A DNA stretch of 64,000 nt from Nocardiopsis_C rhodophaea (GCF_039530945.1 NZ_BAAAPC010000012.1:124001-188000); one strand, 5' to 3'. Counted from the first letter of the stretch, positions 1-8,684 are shown. Notes: a model not told the origin generated them from the sequence alone. Program-made: numbers and translations.

Positions 1-1
1 C

Positions 2-355
2 GACCGGTACTGGCGCGCGGCGGGCGCCGACGGTCGGCTCATCCTGCAGAGCTTCGACTGGGTCACCCTGCGCCGGGTCGCCGAGGACGTGCCGGGGTTG
101 CACACGGCGGTTCTGGGCAAGACATACGGCCGTTTCGGGCTTCGCCGGATCGCCCGCTACGCGCGCCAGATCAACCCGCATCATCTTCGGGTCACCGCTC
201 CCTATGTCCGCCGCGCTCACGCCCAGGGACTGACCCTTTTCGGATGGACTGTCAATAACGACCACGCGATCCAGCGGATGATCCGGGACGGTGTCGACGG
301 GATAATCACCGATTATCCGGACCGTGTGGCCGACTACCGGACACTCGCGGCCTGA
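2..355 (+). CDS. Glycerophosphodiester phosphodiesterase, C-terminal part (cut by window edge)
   Basis: The reading frame is open from the left edge and ends with TGA at 353-355, giving the last 117 residues. The beta strand LILQSFDW, followed by GWTVNN and GVDGIITDYPD, is the usual C-terminal half of the GDPD TIM barrel. Family members hydrolyse glycerophosphodiesters from phospholipid turnover to glycerol-3-phosphate and an alcohol. The N-terminal HR...E.D catalytic motifs lie outside the window, so activity cannot be judged. Family assignment is firm; the substrate is unknown. Confidence 0.85.
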   Translation, partial: DRYWRAAGADGRLILQSFDWVTLRRVAEDVPGLHTAVLGKTYGRFGLRRIARYARQINPHHLRVTAPYVRRAHAQGLTLFGWTVNNDHAIQRMIRDGVDGIITDYPDRVADYRTLAA

Positions 356-503
356 CGCGACGGTCGCGGATTCATCCGAGGACTCCCTGGTCCACGGCGT
401 TCCCGGCGTTTCGTCGTAGCAACCGATGGCAAGTCTTCTTCACGAACTCTCAGCTTTTCCTGAACCCCCGGCGAGCTTGTCCTAGGATTCCTGCAAGAGG
501 AGG

Positions 504-515
504 ATGCACGTGCAT
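504..515. promoter_or_regulatory. 12-bp palindrome ATGCACGTGCAT upstream of the ATPase gene
   Basis: Perfect palindrome just after the purine-rich stretch AAGAGGAGG (495-503), 91 bp before the likely ATPase start. The identical 12-mer recurs at 2718-2729 upstream of the DUF397 gene. I infer that it is an operator for the Xre/DUF5753 regulator encoded between the two sites. It also overlaps a ten-codon ORF (504-536, MHVHLGLAHA), which could be a leader peptide or chance. Confidence 0.5.
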
Positions 516-606
516 CTGGGCCTTGCGCATGCGTAGTCCTTCAAGGGTGCCGGTCATCGCGCAGTCCGGTACTGGTGGCGATCGAGACGAGTGCAAGGGG
601 ATCGCG

Positions 607-1161
607 GTGACCGGACAACCAGCCCAGGAATCGCTAGGGAGGACCGCCGGCGAGGAAGTGGCGGCGGAGGTCGGTGACCCGAACGGGCCGTGGTGGGTAC
701 CGATCCTGCGGAACGGCGTGCGCGGTCGGCTCGACGGACACTCGGACCGCCGCGGGCTCGACATTCTGTGCTGGAGCTTGGTGGCGCAATCCGGAGCACC
801 CGCCATCGGCCGCGAGATCTGCGGCGGGGTGCTGCGGGAGTGGGGTATGGCGGGCCTCACCGGCGACGTACAGCTGGTGGTGTCCGAACTCATCACCAAT
901 GCTCTTCGGCACGGGTGCCGGTGTTCGTCCGCCACGGCGGTCGGCGCCTGCGGCGCCGACGTCCAGCTCGGCATGGTGCGTTGGGGAGGCGAACTGATCT
1001 GTGCTGTCAGGGATGAAAGCGATCGACTGCCGGCCCGGCGCGAGCCCGATTTTATGTTGGAGAGTGGCCGCGGCCTGCACCTCGTCGCGTCGTTCGCTCG
1101 ACGCTGGGGTGTATTGCCCACCTTCCCCAGCGGTAAATATGTCTGGGCGCTGTTCGCCTGA
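607..1161 (+). CDS. RsbW-like ATP-binding (anti-sigma type) protein
   Basis: 184 residues from GTG 607, which has AAGGGG six bases upstream. A longer frame from TTG 523 is possible, but its extra residues look non-coding. The single domain is a GHKL/HATPase_c fold: N-box VVSELITNALRHG, G1-like RDESD, and G2-like ESGRGLHLV before a closing strand. This is the architecture of the many actinomycete RsbW-like kinases that bind or phosphorylate anti-anti-sigma factors. No partner STAS or sigma gene is nearby. Its closest company is the Xre regulator (1355) and a DUF397 protein (2418), a combination expanded in sporulating actinomycetes. The shared upstream palindrome suggests co-regulation with DUF397. 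Confidence 0.75.
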   Translation: MTGQPAQESLGRTAGEEVAAEVGDPNGPWWVPILRNGVRGRLDGHSDRRGLDILCWSLVAQSGAPAIGREICGGVLREWGMAGLTGDVQLVVSELITNALRHGCRCSSATAVGACGADVQLGMVRWGGELICAVRDESDRLPARREPDFMLESGRGLHLVASFARRWGVLPTFPSGKYVWALFA

Positions 1162-1354
1162 TCGGCGTCCGATCGAACCGCTCCCGTCCCTCTGTCCCCC
1201 AAACGGGCGTCTGTCGCGTCCCATGTATAACCTGGCACCGGTGTCACAGACGAAACTCGGTGGTGTGTGACCGTGTCAGCGATATCGTGTAACGACGATG
1301 TGCAGGGGCTTCAGGGCGTAAGCAAGGACCCTGGCGGAAAGGAAGGGGCCTGGC

Positions 1355-2254
1355 TTGGCGCCGACGGGTAGGAAAACGGCGGCCGCGGATATCGCTCGCC
1401 TCAAGAAAGGCAGCGGTCCGACGGTGCGGCGCATGCTGCTCGGATCGGAACTGCGCAAGTACCGAGAGGCACGCGACATCTCGCGAGCGGCGGCGGGGCA
1501 CCACATCCGGGGCTCGGAATCCAAGATCAGCCGTATGGAGCTGGGCCGGGTCGGGTTCAAGGAGCGGGATGTCGAGGACCTGCTCAAGCTCTACGGGGTG
1601 ACCGACAAGCAGGTCGTTCGGACACTGACCGACCTCGCCCGCGACACCAAGAAGCCGGGATGGTGGCAGCACTATGGCGAGTCGCTGCCCAACTGGTTCC
1701 AGTCCTACGTCGGCCTGGAAGAGGCCGCCAGCCGCATTCGCGTCTATGAGGCGCAGTTCGTTCACGGTCTGCTGCAGACCGAAGACTACGCCCGCTCCGT
1801 GATCTCGTCCGGTGTACTGACCCCCAGCCTGGAGGTCGAGCACCGCGTCGAGGTGCGCATGAAGCGGCAGCGCCACATCTACGAGGGCTCGGACGTGCGC
1901 CTGTGGGCGATCCTCGACGAAGCCGCGCTTCGCCGTCCGGTCGGTCCCGTGGACATCATGCGAAGACAGCTCCAACACCTGCTTCACGCCTGTGACCACC
2001 CGAACATCACGTTGCAGGTGATCCCCTTCGCGGCGGGCGCCGTCGCGGCCGAAGCGGGCTCCTTCACGATTCTGCGCTACCCCGACTTCGAGCTGTCGGA
2101 CATCATCTACCTCGAACAGCTCACCGGCTCGATGTGCCTGGACCGGCGCAGTGAGATCGACGCCTACACGATGGCAATGGAACGACTGAGCGTCATCGCC
2201 GAACCTCCCTCCCAGACCCAGGACCTGATCAAGGGCATGATCGACGATCTTTAG
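1355..2254 (+). CDS. Xre-family helix-turn-helix regulator with DUF5753 domain
   Basis: 299 residues. TTG 1355 is preceded by GGAAGGGG at good spacing, so the rare start is credible. Residues about 27-85 form the HTH (LGSELRKYREARDISR... SKISRMELGR). From about residue 105 the DUF5753 domain begins (GWWQHYGESLPNWFQSYVGL, then FVHGLLQTEDYARSV). This is the WhiJ-like family of actinomycete developmental regulators, usually paired with a DUF397 protein. Here the DUF397 gene is convergent rather than in tandem. I infer that the protein binds the palindromes at 504 and 2718. The ligand or signal is unknown. Confidence 0.85.
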   Translation: MAPTGRKTAAADIARLKKGSGPTVRRMLLGSELRKYREARDISRAAAGHHIRGSESKISRMELGRVGFKERDVEDLLKLYGVTDKQVVRTLTDLARDTKKPGWWQHYGESLPNWFQSYVGLEEAASRIRVYEAQFVHGLLQTEDYARSVISSGVLTPSLEVEHRVEVRMKRQRHIYEGSDVRLWAILDEAALRRPVGPVDIMRRQLQHLLHACDHPNITLQVIPFAAGAVAAEAGSFTILRYPDFELSDIIYLEQLTGSMCLDRRSEIDAYTMAMERLSVIAEPPSQTQDLIKGMIDDL

Positions 2255-2322
2255 CCGGGGTGGCTGAGTTCAGGTGGGTCTCGATCGGGGCCGCTCGCGT
2301 GTGTGTGGAGCCCATGAGAAAC

Positions 2323-2363
2323 GGGAGGGGCCCACCCCCCGACATCAGGTGGGAACCCCTCCC
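2323..2363. terminator. Hairpin between the convergent Xre and DUF397 genes
   Basis: GGGAGGGGCCCACC (2323-2336) pairs with GGTGGGAACCCCTCCC (2348-2363), with a small AA bulge. It is GC-rich, sits between converging stop codons and has no T-tract on either side. It is probably a bidirectional terminator. Confidence 0.6.
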
Positions 2364-2417
2364 TCGCGCCGTGACCGGTGCGGCGCGATCCCTGGGCTAC
2401 TGATCCCAGTCAGGACA

Positions 2418-2651
2418 TCAGGCCAGCAGGTTGTCGAAGTCACCGTCCTTGGCACCCAGGATCAAGGCGTCGATCTCGGCCTGGGTGTAGACCAGAGCCG
2501 GCCCCTCGGGGAAGTTGGAGTTGCGCATCGCGATGCGGCCGTCGGCCAGCCGGGCCATCTCGACACACGTGCCGCGCGAGTTGCTGCGCTGGCTCTTCTG
2601 CCAGGAGACGTTGGTGAGTTCGGACGCCTTGATGCCGTTGTAAGCAGTCAC
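2418..2651 (-). CDS. DUF397 domain protein
   Basis: 77 residues, one whole DUF397 domain: VSWQKSQRSNSRGTCVEMA, MRNSNFPEGPALVYT, and an acidic C-terminus with IDALILGAKDGDFDNL. Such proteins nearly always accompany Xre/DUF5753 regulators in actinomycetes and are thought to act as their antagonists or co-factors; that role is family knowledge, not visible here. The gene converges on the Xre gene at 1355 and has two inverted repeats in its upstream region (2692-2729). Confidence 0.85.
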   Translation of the reverse strand: MTAYNGIKASELTNVSWQKSQRSNSRGTCVEMARLADGRIAMRNSNFPEGPALVYTQAEIDALILGAKDGDFDNLLA

Positions 2652-2691
2652 GGGGGTACAGCTCCTTCACTCTTCGTATGTGCGACAGCAG

Positions 2692-2729
2692 TCCAATGCC
2701 TGAGAATGCATTGGATTATGCACGTGCAT
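2692..2729. promoter_or_regulatory. Double inverted repeat upstream of the DUF397 gene
   Basis: TCCAATGC (2692-2699) and GCATTGGA (2708-2715) form a perfect 8-bp inverted repeat with an 8-nt spacer. Immediately beyond it lies the perfect palindrome ATGCACGTGCAT (2718-2729), identical to the one at 504-515. The pair sits 41-78 bp upstream of the DUF397 start and is likely an operator region. Confidence 0.55.
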
Positions 2730-2842
2730 TAGCACCGTACTTTGAACATGATAGCGAACGTGCACCCACCGCGCCGGTGTCTTTCGTGGTTTGTAGGCAT
2801 GATGCAAGCGTCTGCAATTGCGTAGTTGGTAGTGCACAGAGC

Positions 2843-2870
2843 AGGCCCCGTCGCGGAAGCGACGGGGCCT
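2843..2870 (-). terminator. Terminator-like hairpin after the znuA-like gene
   Basis: AGGCCCCGTCGC (2843-2854) and GCGACGGGGCCT (2859-2870) form a perfect 12-bp stem closed by a GGAA tetraloop. It lies 26 bp beyond the stop of the zinc-binding lipoprotein gene. No T-tract follows. Confidence 0.65.
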
Positions 2871-2895
2871 GGGAGGCGCGGGGGCTGGTGGGGGC

Positions 2896-3900
2896 TCAGG
2901 AGCAGCCGAGTCCCTTCGAAATCGCCTTCAGGTTGGCGCGCATGACCGACGGATAGTCGTCCCCAGGCGACTGGTCGGTGATGCCCTCGATGGGGTCGAG
3001 CACGGCGGTCGTCGCGCCCGTCTCGGAGGCGATGGTCTCGGCGACGGCGGGGCTGGCCAGGGTCTCGGTGAAGACCGTGGTGATCCCCTTGTCCTGCACC
3101 AGGTCGGCGACCTCGGCGATCCGGGCCGGGGACGGCTCGGTCTCCGGGTCGAGCCCGCTGATGCCGACCTGGCGGAGGTCGTAGCGGTGGGCCAGGTAGC
3201 CGAACGCGGTGTGGTTGGTCAGTAGATCGCGGCTCTCGCACTCGGCGAGGCCGGCGGAGTACTCGTCGTCGATAGCGTCGAGTTCCGAGCCGACCTTCTC
3301 GGCGTTGGCCGTGTAGGCGTCGGCGTGGTCCGGGTCGACCTCGGCCAACCGCTTGGCCAAGCCGGTGGCGGCCTCGGCCATCAGCTGGGGGTCCTGCCAC
3401 ATGTGCGGGTCGGTGTCGCCGTGGTCGTGACCGTCGCCCGACTCCTCACCGTGGCCGTGCTCCTCGCCGCCCTCGTGCCCGTCGTCATGCTCGTGGTCGT
3501 GGCCCTCGTCCGCACCGGCCGCGACATCGGCGGGGAGGAGCTTGACCAGGTCGCCGACGTCCAACAGGCGCTCACTGGGCTGCTGCTCTAGAGCGTCGTC
3601 GATCGCGGGCTGCAGTCCGTGGACGTAGAAGCTGATATCCGCGTCGTTGATCTCGCGGATCTGCGGCGGGCTCAGCTCCAGATCGTGCGGCTCTGTGCCG
3701 GGCTCGGTCAGGTTGGTGACCTCGACGCGGTCGCCGCCGACCTGGGTGGCCAGCCACTCCAGCGGGTAGACGCCGGTGATCACACTGACCGCGTCCCCGT
3801 CTCCGCCGTTCCCGCCGCCGGACGCGGTGCCGCATCCGGCAGCGATCGCACTGATCGCAACGCCCGCCGCGACACGCGCGGCCACTCTCCCTGATCGCAT
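2896..3900 (-). CDS. ZnuA-like zinc ABC transporter substrate-binding lipoprotein
   Basis: 334 residues from ATG 3900; the longer frame upstream would read through the Zur box, so it is rejected. A signal peptide ends in a lipobox (SAIAAGCG, Cys about 23). The cluster A-I fold is shown by EPGTEPHDLELSP, the histidine-rich loop around residues 130-165 (GHDHEHDDGHEGG... DTDPHMWQDP), NHTAFGYLAHRY, and VFTETLASPAVAE. These give the His/Glu/Asp ligands of zinc receptors. It should bind extracytoplasmic Zn(II) for uptake. No znuB or znuC gene is adjacent, so its permease and ATPase must be encoded elsewhere. Regulation is almost certainly by Zur (box at 3921-3935). Confidence 0.88.
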   Translation of the reverse strand: MRSGRVAARVAAGVAISAIAAGCGTASGGGNGGDGDAVSVITGVYPLEWLATQVGGDRVEVTNLTEPGTEPHDLELSPPQIREINDADISFYVHGLQPAIDDALEQQPSERLLDVGDLVKLLPADVAAGADEGHDHEHDDGHEGGEEHGHGEESGDGHDHGDTDPHMWQDPQLMAEAATGLAKRLAEVDPDHADAYTANAEKVGSELDAIDDEYSAGLAECESRDLLTNHTAFGYLAHRYDLRQVGISGLDPETEPSPARIAEVADLVQDKGITTVFTETLASPAVAETIASETGATTAVLDPIEGITDQSPGDDYPSVMRANLKAISKGLGCS

Positions 3901-3920
3901 GTCCTCTATGATGAGGAAAA

Positions 3921-3935
3921 TGAAAATGATTGTCA
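3921..3935 (-). promoter_or_regulatory. Zur box
   Basis: TGAAAATGATTGTCA is a 7-1-7 imperfect palindrome matching the actinomycete Zur operator pattern (TGAAAATGATTTTCA-like). It lies 21 bp upstream of the znuA-like start, where a bound repressor would block transcription under zinc sufficiency. Confidence 0.8.
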
Positions 3936-4016
3936 ATTTATCCGGGCGTAACGGACATCTCAGGCGGTAAGGCGGCATGGCCGGATCCCCGACCGGACAT
4001 CGGACGCCCGCGGGGC

Positions 4017-4715
4017 TCAGCTGATCTCGGCGAACCGCTCCACGTCGTTGGTCTTACCTGCGATCACGATGACGTCGCCCTTCTGCGGGACGGTGTCGGC
4101 GGTCGCGTAGGTGAACTGCTCCCCGTGCCGCTTGATGCAGACCACGGTGATGCCGTGCTTGGACCGGATCCCGGACTCCCCCAACCTGATCCCGATCAGC
4201 TCCCGAGGGGCGCGCGTCTTGCCGAGCGCGAAGTCCTCCTCCAACTCCACGAAGTCCAGCATGCGCCCGGACACCAGGTGGGCGACGCGCTCACCCATGT
4301 CGTGCTCGGGCAACACCACGTGGTGGGCGCCGATTTGCTGCAGGATGCGCCCGTGCCGACGGCTGACCGCTTTGGCCCAGATGTGCGGCACGCCCATGTC
4401 GACCAGGAGCGAGGTGGCCAGAATGCTCTCCTCCAGGTGGGTACCGATCGCGACCACGGCCCGGGTGAACTCCTGCGCGCCGATCTGGCGCAGAGCCTCG
4501 TCGTCGGTGGCGTCGGCGACCACGGTGTGGGTCAGGGAGTCGGCGTAAGCCTGGACCAGCCGCGGGCTGGAGTCCATACCGAGGACCTCCCAGCCGTGCG
4601 CCACCAGCTCCAGGGCCAGGGAACTGCCGAACCGGCCCAATCCGATGACGAGCACCCGCTTGTCATTGGTCTTGCTCCGCTGCACTTGCTTACTCCTCAG
4701 GGTCGTCTCAACCAA
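4017..4715 (-). CDS. trkA: TrkA/KtrA-type potassium channel regulatory subunit
   Basis: 232 residues. The N-terminal RCK_N Rossmann domain carries VIGLGRFGSSLALEL and an acidic end of the next strand (EVLGMDSS), then VVADATDDEALRQIGA. The C-terminal RCK_C domain covers about residues 150-230 (ELIGIRLGESGIRSKHGITVV... DVIVIAG). It senses nucleotide or cyclic dinucleotide state and gates the TrkH pore at the inner face of the membrane. The start overlaps the trkH stop by 8 bp, indicating translational coupling. Confidence 0.9.
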   Translation of the reverse strand: MVETTLRSKQVQRSKTNDKRVLVIGLGRFGSSLALELVAHGWEVLGMDSSPRLVQAYADSLTHTVVADATDDEALRQIGAQEFTRAVVAIGTHLEESILATSLLVDMGVPHIWAKAVSRRHGRILQQIGAHHVVLPEHDMGERVAHLVSGRMLDFVELEEDFALGKTRAPRELIGIRLGESGIRSKHGITVVCIKRHGEQFTYATADTVPQKGDVIVIAGKTNDVERFAEIS

Positions 4716-6126
4716 TGACCGGCCGCGATTCGGCCAGGTCGTAGCGGCGGGTCCGCTCGCGCAGCGCCAGGGCCGAGGCGAACGTGACGGGCCCGATCCG
4801 GCCGGCGATCATCAGCACGATCAGCAGCGTCTGTGCCGCCGGATGCAACTCGGGGGTGATCCCCGTGGACAATCCGACCACCCCGGAAGCGGACACTACC
4901 TCGAAAAGTGTCTCGGTGAGCTCGAACGGGGTGGTGACAAGCAGGACAACGGTGGAGACGACCACCACGGTCATCGAGAGGAACGTCAGGCTCAGCGCCT
5001 GGCTGATCGCCGCGCTGGACAGGCGCCGCCCGAAGACGTGGACCTGGGGGTGGCCGCGGACCTCCGTCCAGACCACCAGGAACAGCACCGCGAGCGTGGC
5101 CACCTTGATTCCGCCGGCCGTGCCGGCGCTCCCGCCGCCGACGAACATCAGCATGATGATGACCAGCAGTGTGGCCTGGTCCATGGCGCCGACGTCGGTG
5201 ACGTTGAACCCGCCACTGCGCGGCATGATCCCGTGGAATGTGCCGTTGACGAGCTTGGTCTCCCAGCCCATCGGACCCAGCGTCGCGGGGTTCGTCCACT
5301 CCAGCGCGGTCACGACGATGGCGCCCGCGGCGAAGAGGAGCAACGTGGTGACGATGGTGAGCTTGGCGTGCAGGGTCCAGGTGCGCGGCGTGCGGAAGTG
5401 GCGTCGCAACTCCAGTAGCACGGGAAATCCCAGCCCGCCCAGGATGGTCGCCAGGGCGATGGGGAAGAGAATGAAGGGGTCGCCGGAGTAGCGGGTCAGG
5501 CTGTCGTCTAAGAGGGAGAGGCCCGCGTTGTTGAAGCCCGACACCGCGTGGAAAACACCGTGGTAAAGGGCCCCGGCGGCGGAGACGTCCTGGGTGAACC
5601 AGATCCGCGGGACGATGATCACGGCGACCACACCCTCGCAGAAGAGACTCGCCGCCACGATCCGGGTGACGATTCCGCGCACGTCGCCGACGCTGAGGCT
5701 GCGCGTCTCGGCTTGGGCGCTGAGCTGCATGCGCAGCCCGAACCGGCGGATCACCACCGCTCCCAGCATGGACGCCAGGACCATGATGCCGATACCGCCG
5801 ATCTGGATCAGCACCAAAACCACGAGCTGGCCGAACAGGGAGAGGTCCGACCCCAGGGAGATGACCGACAGACCGCAGACCGCCAGCGCCGTCGTGGAGG
5901 TGAACAGCGCCTCGACGACGGTCAGCCGCACGCCGTCGGCGTGGGCGGCGGGGAGCAGGAGCAGCCCGGCCCCGGTCAGGTCGACGATGACGAAAAGCGT
6001 TACGAAGATCCGAGCGGGGCGGCCCCACGGGGCCCGGGGGATGTCCTGCGCGGCGTCCTCCCTCCGGAGCCGCGGGCGGAGGCGCGGAAGCATGCTGCCA
6101 AGGGCGGCCAGGGGGCTCATGCGCAT
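4708..6126 (-). CDS. trkH: TrkH/KtrB-type potassium transporter, membrane subunit
   Basis: 472 residues, highly hydrophobic, with the repeated M1-P-M2 units of the Trk/Ktr superfamily. Pore loops are visible as TTALAVCGLS, VSGFNNAGLSLL, MPRSGGFNVTDVG and SASGVVGLSTGI, each holding the selectivity glycine. It should mediate potassium uptake driven by the sodium or proton gradient. It is first in a two-gene operon with trkA. A second ATG lies two codons in (6120). Confidence 0.92.
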   Translation of the reverse strand: MRMSPLAALGSMLPRLRPRLRREDAAQDIPRAPWGRPARIFVTLFVIVDLTGAGLLLLPAAHADGVRLTVVEALFTSTTALAVCGLSVISLGSDLSLFGQLVVLVLIQIGGIGIMVLASMLGAVVIRRFGLRMQLSAQAETRSLSVGDVRGIVTRIVAASLFCEGVVAVIIVPRIWFTQDVSAAGALYHGVFHAVSGFNNAGLSLLDDSLTRYSGDPFILFPIALATILGGLGFPVLLELRRHFRTPRTWTLHAKLTIVTTLLLFAAGAIVVTALEWTNPATLGPMGWETKLVNGTFHGIMPRSGGFNVTDVGAMDQATLLVIIMLMFVGGGSAGTAGGIKVATLAVLFLVVWTEVRGHPQVHVFGRRLSSAAISQALSLTFLSMTVVVVSTVVLLVTTPFELTETLFEVVSASGVVGLSTGITPELHPAAQTLLIVLMIAGRIGPVTFASALALRERTRRYDLAESRPVIG

Positions 6127-6231
6127 GGTTCGTCCGCTATGTCGTCGTCAACGGTGATCAAAGGCGATAATCCCATGAGTGGGCGCGGCCGAGGGCACTA
6201 CGGCGCGCCGAGCACCCGCGTCCATGGGGCG

Positions 6232-7482
6232 CTACCCGGTGGTCTGCCCGTTGGGCGCCTCCGCCTCGGCGCTTGCCGGACCGGTCTTCCGGTAGTGGAC
6301 GTTGCGCACCGAGAGCACGATGGAGGCGAGGACCGTGGCGGTGAGCGACGCGAACAGTACGCCGCCCTTGGCGTCGCTCATCATCTGCGGGGCGCCGGGG
6401 AACGACAGCTCGCTGATGAGCAGGGAGACGGTGAACCCGATCCCGGCGAGCATGGACATCCCGATGATGTCGATCCACCTCAGCGACGGGTTGAGTTCGG
6501 CGCGGGTGAGCTTGGTGGTGACCCAGGCGCCGCCGGAGATGCCGACCAGCTTTCCCACGACCAGACCCAGGACGACGCCGAGCGCGGCGGAGTCGGAGAA
6601 CAGCGTGCCGAACCCGGTGAAGACGACACCGGCCGACATCAGCGCGAAGAACGGCAGCACCAGGCTGGAGGACCAGGGGCGGATGATGTGCTCCACGCGC
6701 TCGCTGGGGGAGGTCGACTCGTGCGGAAGTGGCGAGGTGCGCATGAGCAGGCCCATGGCGACACCCGCGATGGTGGCGTGCACGCCGCTGGCGTGCATGA
6801 GCGTCCAGATCGCGGCCGCGAGCGGGACGTAGATGAGCCAGTTGGGGACGGGTGAGCGGTCCAGGGCGCGGGCGAGCCCGCGGCCGTTCTGCAGGTAGCC
6901 GAAGACGGCGAGCAGGACGAAGGCGGCCACCAGGGGCACGAACGAAATGTCGCTGGTGTAGAAGATGGCGATGACGACGATGGCGCCGAGGTCGTCGACG
7001 ATGGCGAGCGTCAACAGGAAGGTGCGCAGCGCCGGGGGCAGGTACCGGCCCACCACCGCGAGGATCGCGACGGCGAAGGCGATGTCGGTGGCCATGGGGA
7101 TGCCCCAGCCCTTGATCGCCGGGCCCTGGCCGATGTTGACGGCCGCGTAGATCAGCGCCGGAACCACCATGCCGCAGATGGCCGCGACGATGGGCAGCAT
7201 CGCGCGCCGGGGATTGCGCAGCTCGCCGTGGATGAACTCCTGCTTGAGCTCGTTTCCGACGATGAAGAAGAAGATCGCCAGCAGGGCGTCGGAGGCCCAT
7301 GCCTCGACCGACAGGCGGAGATGGAGGGGCTCGGGCCCGAAGGTGAAGGTGCGGACGGCCTCGTAGCCGTCGCGCCATGGGGAGTTGGCCCACAAGAGGG
7401 CGACGACCGCTCCCGCTATGAGCAGGAAACCGCTGACGACATCGGATCGAAGCAGATCGACGATATGGCGGCGTTCGGTCAT
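6232..7482 (-). CDS. nhaA: NhaA-type Na+/H+ antiporter
   Basis: 416 residues from ATG 7482, which has a GGGGGAAG ribosome site. An in-frame start at 7599 would add 39 residues without family likeness. Eleven to twelve membrane helices are evident. The key charged motifs are ATDIAFAVAIL and LAIVDDLGAIVVIA, which hold the three aspartates used for Na+/H+ exchange in E. coli NhaA. It expels sodium in exchange for protons and lies beside the potassium uptake operon, a sensible salt-tolerance grouping. Confidence 0.9.
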   Translation of the reverse strand: MTERRHIVDLLRSDVVSGFLLIAGAVVALLWANSPWRDGYEAVRTFTFGPEPLHLRLSVEAWASDALLAIFFFIVGNELKQEFIHGELRNPRRAMLPIVAAICGMVVPALIYAAVNIGQGPAIKGWGIPMATDIAFAVAILAVVGRYLPPALRTFLLTLAIVDDLGAIVVIAIFYTSDISFVPLVAAFVLLAVFGYLQNGRGLARALDRSPVPNWLIYVPLAAAIWTLMHASGVHATIAGVAMGLLMRTSPLPHESTSPSERVEHIIRPWSSSLVLPFFALMSAGVVFTGFGTLFSDSAALGVVLGLVVGKLVGISGGAWVTTKLTRAELNPSLRWIDIIGMSMLAGIGFTVSLLISELSFPGAPQMMSDAKGGVLFASLTATVLASIVLSVRNVHYRKTGPASAEAEAPNGQTTG

Positions 7483-7766
7483 CCGCGCTTCCCCCAGGCA
7501 GCAGTCGGGGCCGGTCGTCCCGGCCGGCGTCCCGGCACGCTTCAGCGCGCCGGCGGAAATGAAAAAGGGGGGCCTCGTCACAGGCTCACACGAGCCCAAT
7601 GGGAGACTATGCCACTCGCCCGACCGGTATGTCGATCTGTTACCTGTTCATGGCAGGTTGCGGGGAGTTTCGGCGCGCCTTCCCGATTCCGTCGCGTTCG
7701 GTCCTCCCCGGACACCGGGATTCGGGGGTCGGGGAGGACCGTTCGTCGGTGGCCCCTCCGGTGGGC

Positions 7767-8684
7767 TCACACGTGTGTGGCGCCCTCGTGATCGTAATGG
7801 CCCTCGGGTTCCAACTGGAGGGTCGAGTGGTCCACGTCGAAATGGCCGGACAGGCAGTTGTGCAGGTCGTCGAGGATCCGGCCGGAGTCGGCGAGCCGCT
7901 CCTCCTCCACCACCACGTGCGCCGACAGCACCGGGATACCCGAGGTGATGGTCCAGGCGTGCAGGTCGTGGACGTCGAGGACGCCGGGCTGGCGCAGCAG
8001 GTGCTCGCGGACCTCGGTGAGGTCCATGCCACGGGGTGTCGCCTCCAAGAGCACATGGACGGCCTCTCTCATCAGGTTCCACGCGCGCGGGACGATGACC
8101 AGCGCGATGAGCAGCGACACGATGGAGTCGGTGCGCTCCCACCCGGTGAGCCAGATGATGGCACCGGCGGCGATGACCCCGACGGAGGCCAGGGCGTCGC
8201 CCATGACCTCCAGATAGGCGCCGCGGACGTTGAGGCTCTCCTTCTGGCCGGAGCGCAGCATGAACAGCGCGATGATGTTCATGACCAGGCTGAACGCGGC
8301 GACGGCCATGACGCCGAGACCGGCCACCGGGCGCGGGTTGGCCAGCCGGTCGATCGCCTCGATGACGATGAACGTGCACAGGCCCATCAGCACCAGGGCG
8401 TTGATGGCTGCGGCCAGGACCTCGGCCCGCTGGAAGCCGAACGTGCGCTTCAGGGACGGCGGGCGGGCGGCGATCCAGACCGCCACCAGTGCCAGCGAGA
8501 CGCCGAAGGAGTCGGCGACGGTGTGGCCCGCGTCGGCGAGCAGTGCCAGGCTCCCGGTGGTCAGCGCCCCGATGACCTGGATGACGGCGACGAACAGCAT
8601 CATCACCAGAACGATGCTCAGTCGACCGCGGTTGGCGGCTCCTGCGGTGACCTGCCCGTGCCCGTGGCCGTGCCCGTGGCCCAT
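7767..8684 (-). CDS. Cation diffusion facilitator (zinc/cadmium-type exporter)
   Basis: 305 residues. A histidine-rich start (GHGHGHGHGQ) precedes six membrane helices. Helix 2 carries LADAGHTVADSFGV (H-x3-D site). Helix 5 carries AYLEVMGDALAS, an E-x3-D version of the usual H-x3-D. The C-terminal cytoplasmic domain (LHAWTI... SAHVVVEEE) ends in a histidine-containing tail. It should export Zn(II), Cd(II) or related ions in exchange for protons. It is divergently transcribed from the CmtR-like repressor at 8818, its likely regulator. Confidence 0.9.
   Translation of the reverse strand: MGHGHGHGHGQVTAGAANRGRLSIVLVMMLFVAVIQVIGALTTGSLALLADAGHTVADSFGVSLALVAVWIAARPPSLKRTFGFQRAEVLAAAINALVLMGLCTFIVIEAIDRLANPRPVAGLGVMAVAAFSLVMNIIALFMLRSGQKESLNVRGAYLEVMGDALASVGVIAAGAIIWLTGWERTDSIVSLLIALVIVPRAWNLMREAVHVLLEATPRGMDLTEVREHLLRQPGVLDVHDLHAWTITSGIPVLSAHVVVEEERLADSGRILDDLHNCLSGHFDVDHSTLQLEPEGHYDHEGATHV

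Noticed and set aside
450..1247. Long minus-strand frame opposite the ATPase gene
   Set aside because: Pro/Ser/Arg-rich shadow of a GC-rich gene; the plus strand has clear HATPase motifs.
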